Shown here: in pieces, positions 4,092-8,418 of the stretch
Layout: every line of letters begins with the position of its first letter
Position numbering within the stretch: the stretch's first letter is position 1
Source of the DNA: Prevotella sp. UBA4341
Lineage (GTDB): Bacteria > Bacteroidota > Bacteroidia > Bacteroidales > Bacteroidaceae
Reading direction: 5' to 3'
NCBI GenBank assembly: GCA_002393705.1
Contig: DGTH01000159.1
Span: 328 to 8,745, forward strand
Length of the DNA: 8,418 bases
Notes under the pieces: model-generated
Databases searched by the model: none
Told to the model about the DNA's origin: nothing
Seen by the model: the letters and a program-made list of their open reading frames with translations, nothing else
Program-made: the position numbers and the translations under genes

Positions 4092-6293
4092 ATGAAAAGA
4101 AAATATTTCGGGTTGCTGAGCCTACTCTGGGTGAGCTTAGGCGCAGCAGCTCAGGGCGTCAGCGACACGACTGACGTCTTCTACCAACATTTGGAACTCA
4201 ACGAAGTAACCGTAACCGGCCTGACGGGCGAGACGCGTCTGAGCCACTCGCCCACGCCGGTGACGCTCATCAGCGGGCGCGAGCTGCACGCCGAGGCGGC
4301 CACCAACCTGATAGACGCCATAGCGCGCCAACCCGGCGTGGCACAGGTAACGACGGGCAGCGGCATTTCCAAACCCGTCATCCGTGGACTGGGCTACAAC
4401 CGCATCGTCACCGTCAGCGACGGCGTACGTCAGGAAGGCCAGCAGTGGGGCGACGAGCACGGCATTGAGATAGACCCGCAGGCCGTAAGCCAGGTGGAGA
4501 TTCTGAAGGGTCCCGCCTCGCTCATGTACGGCAGTGACGCCATGGCCGGCGTACTGCTGCTGCACCCCGCCCGCATTGCCCCCATGGGTACGGTGAAGGG
4601 CAGCGTCACCACCGGTTACCAGACGAACAACGGACTCTTCGACTACTCGATAGCTGCCGGCGGCAACCACAGCGGTTTTGTGTGGAACGCGCGGTGGAGC
4701 CAGAAACTGGCCCATCAGTACAAGAACCACGAGGACGGCTACGTGCCTGGCACGCAGTTCCGCGAACAGGCCCTCTACACCATGCTCGGACTGAACAAGC
4801 AGTGGGGCTTCAGCCACCTGACGCTGAGCTACTACCACCTGCAGCCCGGCATCACCGCAGCCCACCACCACCACGACCATGACCACGAGGCTGACTTTGA
4901 GGAAGACCACGACCATGACCACGAGGCAGACTTTGAGGAAGACCACGACCATGAGCATGAGCACGAGGCAGAAGCCGAGGAAGACCACGACCATGAGCAC
5001 GAGGCCTACACTGACGACTATAGCTACGGCATGCCCCTGCCTTTCCAGCACGTCAGCCACTGGAAGGCCGTCTGGGACAACTCGTTCTGGCTGGGCGACA
5101 ACCGGCTGAAGGCCACACTCGGCTACCAGCAGAACCAGCGCAAGGAGTACGAGTGGAGCGACGACGAGTACAGCCTCTACTTCCGGCTGCACACGCTGAC
5201 CTACGACGTGCGCTACCTCGTGGAGGACCTGAAGGGCTGGAAACTGGCAGCCGGCGTGGGCGGCATGTGGCAGCGCTCACAGAACCTGGGCGAGGAGGTG
5301 CTCATTCCAGCCTACCGCCTCTGGGACGTTGGTGCCTTCGTGACGGCTGCCCACGACCTGGGGCCCGTCCATCTTGAGGGCGGCGTAAGGCTGGACCGCC
5401 GCATGCTGCACAGCTACTACTTAGAGAACTGCTTCGACGACTTCCACCGCAACTTCAACGGTGTGTCGGCCAGCCTGGGCGGCGTATGGCAGGCCACCGA
5501 GGGACTGAACGTCAGGCTGAACGTGGCACGCGGCTTCCGCGCACCGAACCTCAGCGAACTGGGCTCCAACGGCATTCACCACGGCACGGAGCGCTACGAG
5601 TTGGGCAACCACGACCTGAAGGCCGAACACAGCCTACAGGCTGACCTGGGGCTGGACTACTCGGGCCAGTATCTCTCGGCGCAACTGTCGCTCTTTGCCA
5701 ACCGCATCGGCAACTGCATCTTCCTGGGAAGAATGGAGGGTTCAGAAATGTTCCAGTACACGCAGGGCGACGCACGGCTGCTGGGCTTCGAGGCCACGCT
5801 CGACTTGCACCCCATACACCAGCTGCACTTCGAGAACAGCTTCTCTTACGTCAATGCACGCCAGCTGAACCAGCCCGAAGAGCAGAGGTGGCTGCCCCTG
5901 ACGCCGGCCCCGCGCTGGACGTCGGAACTGAAGTACGAGCTGACTCACCACGCCACGAGGAAGGAGAATGGCCGTAAGAGTCTCCAACTGTGCAACACCT
6001 ACGTAGCCGTGGAGATGGAGCTGAACCTGGCGCAAGACCATTTCTACCGAGCCAATGACACGGAGACCCGCACGCCAGCCTACGCCCTGTGGGACCTCTC
6101 GGCAGGCACTGACCTGCACTGGAATGGGCGCCACATCTGCACGCTGAACCTGACGCTGCAGAACGTCTTTAACCGTACGTACCAAAACCACCTCTCGCGC
6201 CTGAAGTACCTGGAGCACGAGGCTGCCAACGGCCGCACGGGCTACGCCAACATGGGCCGCAACCTGGCTGTGAGGCTGACGGTGCCGTTTTGA
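4092..6293 (+). CDS. TonB-dependent outer-membrane receptor with His/Asp/Glu-rich loop, probable metal uptake (ZnuD-like)
   Basis: 733 aa. Signal peptide about 1-20 (ends SLGAAA). A TonB-box-like stretch LNEVTVTG lies near 36-43. The plug domain covers about 48-160 with GISKPVIRGLGYNRI, DGVRQEGQQWGDEHG and VEILKGPASLMYGSDAMAG. A 22-strand-type barrel follows, ending in LAVRLTVPF with the terminal Phe needed for barrel assembly. There is no N-terminal carboxypeptidase-regulatory-like domain, so it is not SusC-type; about 700 aa is normal for metal, haem or vitamin receptors. Residues 258-309 form a loop with 16 His and 27 Asp/Glu of 52. His-rich loops occur in zinc receptors such as ZnuD, so zinc is the best guess; nickel, copper or cobalt cannot be excluded. 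The barrel shows many aromatic, Gly-rich strands (SGFVWNARWSQ, LNVRLNVARGFRAPNLSELG). It lies after the Cys/His small protein on the same transcript. Receptor assignment is firm; substrate is inference. Confidence 0.93.
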   Translation: MKRKYFGLLSLLWVSLGAAAQGVSDTTDVFYQHLELNEVTVTGLTGETRLSHSPTPVTLISGRELHAEAATNLIDAIARQPGVAQVTTGSGISKPVIRGLGYNRIVTVSDGVRQEGQQWGDEHGIEIDPQAVSQVEILKGPASLMYGSDAMAGVLLLHPARIAPMGTVKGSVTTGYQTNNGLFDYSIAAGGNHSGFVWNARWSQKLAHQYKNHEDGYVPGTQFREQALYTMLGLNKQWGFSHLTLSYYHLQPGITAAHHHHDHDHEADFEEDHDHDHEADFEEDHDHEHEHEAEAEEDHDHEHEAYTDDYSYGMPLPFQHVSHWKAVWDNSFWLGDNRLKATLGYQQNQRKEYEWSDDEYSLYFRLHTLTYDVRYLVEDLKGWKLAAGVGGMWQRSQNLGEEVLIPAYRLWDVGAFVTAAHDLGPVHLEGGVRLDRRMLHSYYLENCFDDFHRNFNGVSASLGGVWQATEGLNVRLNVARGFRAPNLSELGSNGIHHGTERYELGNHDLKAEHSLQADLGLDYSGQYLSAQLSLFANRIGNCIFLGRMEGSEMFQYTQGDARLLGFEATLDLHPIHQLHFENSFSYVNARQLNQPEEQRWLPLTPAPRWTSELKYELTHHATRKENGRKSLQLCNTYVAVEMELNLAQDHFYRANDTETRTPAYALWDLSAGTDLHWNGRHICTLNLTLQNVFNRTYQNHLSRLKYLEHEAANGRTGYANMGRNLAVRLTVPF
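4863..5018 (+). repeat. In-frame repeat encoding the His/Asp/Glu metal loop
   Basis: The segment encodes HHHH followed by repeated blocks of the type DHDHEADFEED. Two 36-bp units, starting CAC-GAC-CAT-GAC-CAC, are almost identical. A 42-bp variant (HDHEHEHEAEAEED) and a shorter one (HDHEHEAYTDD) follow. The unit lengths are multiples of three, so copy changes keep the frame. The high DNA identity of the first two units suggests recent duplication. Confidence 0.92.
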
Positions 6294-6318
6294 AAGTTGA
6301 AGTCTGAAGAGACGGTAG

Positions 6319-6359
6319 CTCAAGAAAACCAACGAAAAATTTTGGTTTTCTTGAGTTTA
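6319..6359 (+). terminator. Hairpin terminator after the TonB receptor gene
   Basis: Perfect 14-bp inverted repeat: CTCAAGAAAACCAA (6319-6332), loop CGAAAAATT, TTGGTTTTCTTGAG (6342-6355), then TTTATT. It lies 25 bp past the receptor stop. The stem is A/T-rich and the following T run is short, so strength is uncertain; the near-symmetric form could act in both directions. Its right arm overlaps the -33 box of the next promoter. Confidence 0.75.
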
Positions 6360-6371
6360 TTCGTACCTTTG
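6341..6371 (+). promoter_or_regulatory. Near-consensus Bacteroidetes promoter of the aminotransferase gene
   Basis: TTTG at 6341-6344, exactly 19 bp, then TACCTTTG at 6364-6371, a full match to TTTG-N19-TAnnTTTG. It continues CAGCCGAAA, like the thrS promoter. The -33 box sits at the start of the right arm of the preceding hairpin. Predicted transcription start is about 6377-6379. Confidence 0.85.
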
Positions 6372-6377
6372 CAGCCG

Positions 6378-6454
6378 AAATCGAAAATCGAAAATCAGTA
6401 AATCGAAAATCGAAAATCAGTAAATCGAAAATCGAAAATCAGTAAATCGAAAAT
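6378..6454 (+). repeat. Tandem 22-bp repeat array filling the aminotransferase leader
   Basis: Three identical 22-bp units at 6378-6399, 6400-6421 and 6422-6443, each built as AAATCG + AAAATCG + AAAATCAGT, plus a partial fourth copy (6444-6454). The array begins where transcription should start and ends 8 bp before the ATG, so the roughly 85-nt leader is almost all repeat. Perfect identity between units points to recent expansion or slippage. There is no C/G-rich stem in the unit, so the RNA should be largely unstructured. Confidence 0.95.
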
Positions 6455-6462
6455 AAAACAAG

Positions 6463-7659
6463 ATGCCGGAAATATCAGTAAGAGGACTGGAGATGCCCGA
6501 GTCGCCGATTAGGAAACTCGCCCCCTTAGCCGCCAAAGCAAAGAAGAACGGAACGAAGGTGTATCACCTGAACATTGGTCAGCCCGACCTGCCCACCCCA
6601 CAAGTGGCACTCGACGCCCTGAAGACCATCGACCGCAACATTCTGGAGTACTCACCCTCGCAGGGCTACTTGAGCTACCGCGAGAAGCTGGTGGGCTACT
6701 ACGCGAAATACAACATCAACGTGTCGGCCGACGACATCATCATCACGTCGGGCGGCTCAGAGGCGGTGCTCTTTGCCTTCCTCTCGTGCCTGAACCCCGG
6801 CGATGAAATCATCGTCCCCGAACCGGCCTACGCCAACTACATGGCCTTCGCCATATCGGCCGGAGCCAGGATTCGAACCATAGCCACCACCATCGACGAG
6901 GGCTTCTCGTTGCCAAAGGTAGAGAAGTTTGAGGAGCTCATCAACGACCGCACCCGGGCCATCATGATCTGCAACCCGAACAACCCTACGGGCTACCTCT
7001 ACACCCGCCGCGAGATGAACCAGATACGCGACCTGGTGAAGAAGTACGACCTGTACCTCTTCTCTGACGAGGTCTATCGCGAGTACATCTACACCGGTTC
7101 ACCCTACATCTCGGCCTGCCACCTCGAGGGCATCGAGCAGAACGTCATTCTCATCGACTCCGTCTCGAAGCGCTACTCCGAGTGCGGCATCCGCATCGGC
7201 GCACTCATCACGAAGAACGAGGAGGTACGCAAGGCCGTCATGAAGTTCTGTCAGGCCCGACTCTCCCCTCCCCTCATCGGACAAATCGTGGCCGAGGCCT
7301 CGCTGGACACCCCCGAGGACTATCTGCGCGACGTCTATGACGAGTATGTAGAGCGCCGTAAGTGCCTCATCGACGGGCTGAACCGCATACCCGGTGTCTA
7401 TTCGCCCATTCCCATGGGTGCCTTCTACACCGTGGCCAAGCTGCCCGTTGACGATGCAGAGAAGTTCTGCCGCTGGTGTCTGGCCGACTTCAACTACGAG
7501 GGCGAGACGGTGATGATGGCTCCTGCTGCGGGCTTCTACACCACGCCCGGTGCCGGCCGCGACCAAGTGCGCATAGCCTACGTACTGAAGAAGAAGGACC
7601 TGGAGCGCGCCCTCGTCGTGCTCGCAAAGGCTCTCGAGGCCTACCCAGGAAGGGTATAA
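6463..7659 (+). CDS. PLP-dependent aminotransferase, class I/II (aspartate-aminotransferase-like)
   Basis: 398 aa, the usual length for fold-type I aminotransferases, cytoplasmic. It transfers an amino group between an amino acid and a 2-oxo acid. Visible family marks: LNIGQPDLPTP near the N-terminus, GYLSYREKL, the phosphate-binding TSGGSEAV, NPNNPTG with Asn174, SDEVYREY with Asp202 (PLP nitrogen) and Tyr205, the Schiff-base lysine Lys236 in SVSKRYSECGIRIG with phosphate-binding Arg244, and QVRIAY with Arg370, the expected substrate-carboxylate ligand. The set of cofactor residues is complete. Donor specificity (aspartate, alanine, aromatic or other) cannot be read from motifs alone. The start at 6463 follows the leader array and a weak AACAAG sequence. 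The next gene, a Lol-type permease, begins 46 bp after the stop with no promoter seen between, so co-transcription is likely. Confidence 0.95.
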   Translation: MPEISVRGLEMPESPIRKLAPLAAKAKKNGTKVYHLNIGQPDLPTPQVALDALKTIDRNILEYSPSQGYLSYREKLVGYYAKYNINVSADDIIITSGGSEAVLFAFLSCLNPGDEIIVPEPAYANYMAFAISAGARIRTIATTIDEGFSLPKVEKFEELINDRTRAIMICNPNNPTGYLYTRREMNQIRDLVKKYDLYLFSDEVYREYIYTGSPYISACHLEGIEQNVILIDSVSKRYSECGIRIGALITKNEEVRKAVMKFCQARLSPPLIGQIVAEASLDTPEDYLRDVYDEYVERRKCLIDGLNRIPGVYSPIPMGAFYTVAKLPVDDAEKFCRWCLADFNYEGETVMMAPAAGFYTTPGAGRDQVRIAYVLKKKDLERALVVLAKALEAYPGRV

Positions 7660-7705
7660 ACAGCACTCGACAGTTTCCCTGCCGAGCAACAACAGCCAAC
7701 GGACA

Positions 7706-8418
7706 ATGTTCAACCTCCCGTTATTCATAGCCAGAAAAATCTACAGCGAAGGTGACGACCACAAGAAGGTGAGCCGCCCCGCCACGCGCATCGCCACACT
7801 GGGCGTAGCCATCGGTCTGGCAGTCATGATAGTCACAGTGAGCGTCGTGCTGGGCTTCCAGCACACCATCCGCGACAAGGTCATGGGCTTTGGCAGCCAC
7901 GTGCAGATAGACAACACCATCCCGACCATACCCGAGATAGAGCTTTCCGACTCCTCGCTCGCCGTGCTGCAAGGCATGGAGGGCGTCAGCCACGTGCAGC
8001 GCTACATCCTCTCGCAGGGCATTCTGAAGACTGACTCCGACTTCCTGGGCATGAACATCAAGGGCATCGGCGAGGAGTACGACACCACCTTCCTGAGCCA
8101 GCACATGGTTCAGGGCGCGCTGCCCGCCTTCAGCTCAAGGAAAGCCACCAACCAGCTGCTCCTCTCGCAGACCACTGCCGACAAGCTTCAGCTCCAAGCC
8201 GGCGACAAGGTGTTTGCCTACTTCATCACGGCCGACGGCGTGAAGGCCCGCCGCTTCAAGGTGGAGGGCATTTTCCAGACCAACATGTCCAAGTTTGACG
8301 AGTCGCTCTGCTTCACTGACCTCTACACCACGCGCCGCCTCAACGGCTGGGACAGCACCCAGATATACAGCGGCGCCGAAGTAGCCGTCAGCAATGTCGA
8401 GCTCATCAACGCGGTGGC
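7706..8418 (+). CDS. LolC/LolE-type ABC transporter permease, N-terminal part (runs off right edge)
   Basis: 237 codons are open from the ATG at 7706 to the window end with no stop. The start MFNLPLFIARKIYSEG, then basic VSRPATRIATLGV and a transmembrane helix at about 26-50 (TLGVAIGLAVMIVTVSVVLG), followed by FQHTIRDKVMGFGSHVQI, is the typical opening of LolC/LolE-like permeases (MacB/FtsX superfamily). The rest is the start of the large periplasmic domain, including LLLSQTTADKLQLQAGD and VEGIFQTNMSKFDES, which resemble the conserved 'I.G..LA..L.l..GD.v' and 'V.GIF..g...D...' segments. In this family the protein works with an ATPase (LolD) to release lipoproteins from the inner membrane. The C-terminal helices and the ATPase gene lie outside the window. 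The C-versus-E subtype cannot be settled; in Bacteroidetes such permeases are also annotated more broadly. Confidence 0.88.
   Translation, partial: MFNLPLFIARKIYSEGDDHKKVSRPATRIATLGVAIGLAVMIVTVSVVLGFQHTIRDKVMGFGSHVQIDNTIPTIPEIELSDSSLAVLQGMEGVSHVQRYILSQGILKTDSDFLGMNIKGIGEEYDTTFLSQHMVQGALPAFSSRKATNQLLLSQTTADKLQLQAGDKVFAYFITADGVKARRFKVEGIFQTNMSKFDESLCFTDLYTTRRLNGWDSTQIYSGAEVAVSNVELINAV

Noticed and set aside
4137..5192. 351-codon open frame on the minus strand inside the TonB receptor gene
   Set aside because: It is antisense to an unmistakable receptor with signal peptide, plug and barrel motifs. Its translation is Val/Leu-rich low-complexity shadow of the His/Asp/Glu repeat and has no recognisable domain or promoter.
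6378..6454. Riboswitch or structured leader for the aminotransferase
   Set aside because: The leader is an A-rich tandem repeat without complementary arms; no aptamer-like structure is visible.
6869..6879. GGATTCGAACC, resembling a tRNA T-loop on the minus strand
   Set aside because: No acceptor, D or anticodon arms can be laid out around it, and it lies in a conserved aminotransferase coding region.

Overview
The window looks like chromosomal DNA of a Bacteroidales bacterium, probably a Prevotella-like genus. Four promoters fit the Bacteroidetes sigma consensus TAnnTTTG, two of them with a TTTG -33 box exactly 19 bp upstream. Leaders are A-rich and lack a strong Shine-Dalgarno. The genes (a SusC-less TonB receptor, secreted proteins with a 'DGR...KGVYI...K' tail, a Lol-like permease) are typical of that phylum. 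The genus is an inference from style only.

Layout. (1) 1-737, minus: 5' part of thrS (threonyl-tRNA synthetase), running off the left edge. (2) 738-871: compact divergent promoter region, with a 9-bp T run inside the rightward promoter spacer. (3) 872-3087, plus: a two-gene unit, a 113-aa exported protein of unknown role and, 5 bp later, a 622-aa secreted or lipid-anchored alpha/beta hydrolase (Ser237/Asp394/His436) with an unusual C-terminal extension containing a Gly-Glu repeat. It ends at a perfect 13-bp hairpin terminator. (4) 3185-3415: a 76-aa two-helix membrane protein of unknown function, followed by a non-coding array of four 22-bp repeats plus an inverted half-copy. (5) 3653-6293: a probable metal-uptake operon, with a Cys/His-rich small membrane protein (DUF2946-like in layout) behind a near-consensus promoter, then a TonB-dependent receptor with a 52-residue His/Asp/Glu loop. 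It ends at a 14-bp hairpin. (6) 6341-8418: a second near-consensus promoter whose -33 box lies inside that hairpin, a leader made almost wholly of another 22-bp tandem array, a class I/II PLP aminotransferase, and the start of a LolC/LolE-type ABC permease running off the right edge.

How the genes work together. The clearest functional unit is 3653-6293: a metal-binding-looking inner-membrane or periplasmic protein co-transcribed with an outer-membrane receptor carrying an external-type metal-chelating loop, which suggests import of zinc or another transition metal. The hydrolase and its small partner share a similar N-terminal beta-type motif and probably work together in the envelope. ThrRS, the aminotransferase and the permease are housekeeping genes. 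No tRNA, rRNA, CRISPR array, transposase or phage gene was seen. The most unusual signals are the two unrelated non-coding 22-bp arrays, the promoter/terminator overlap, and the metal-loop receptor with its small Cys/His partner.
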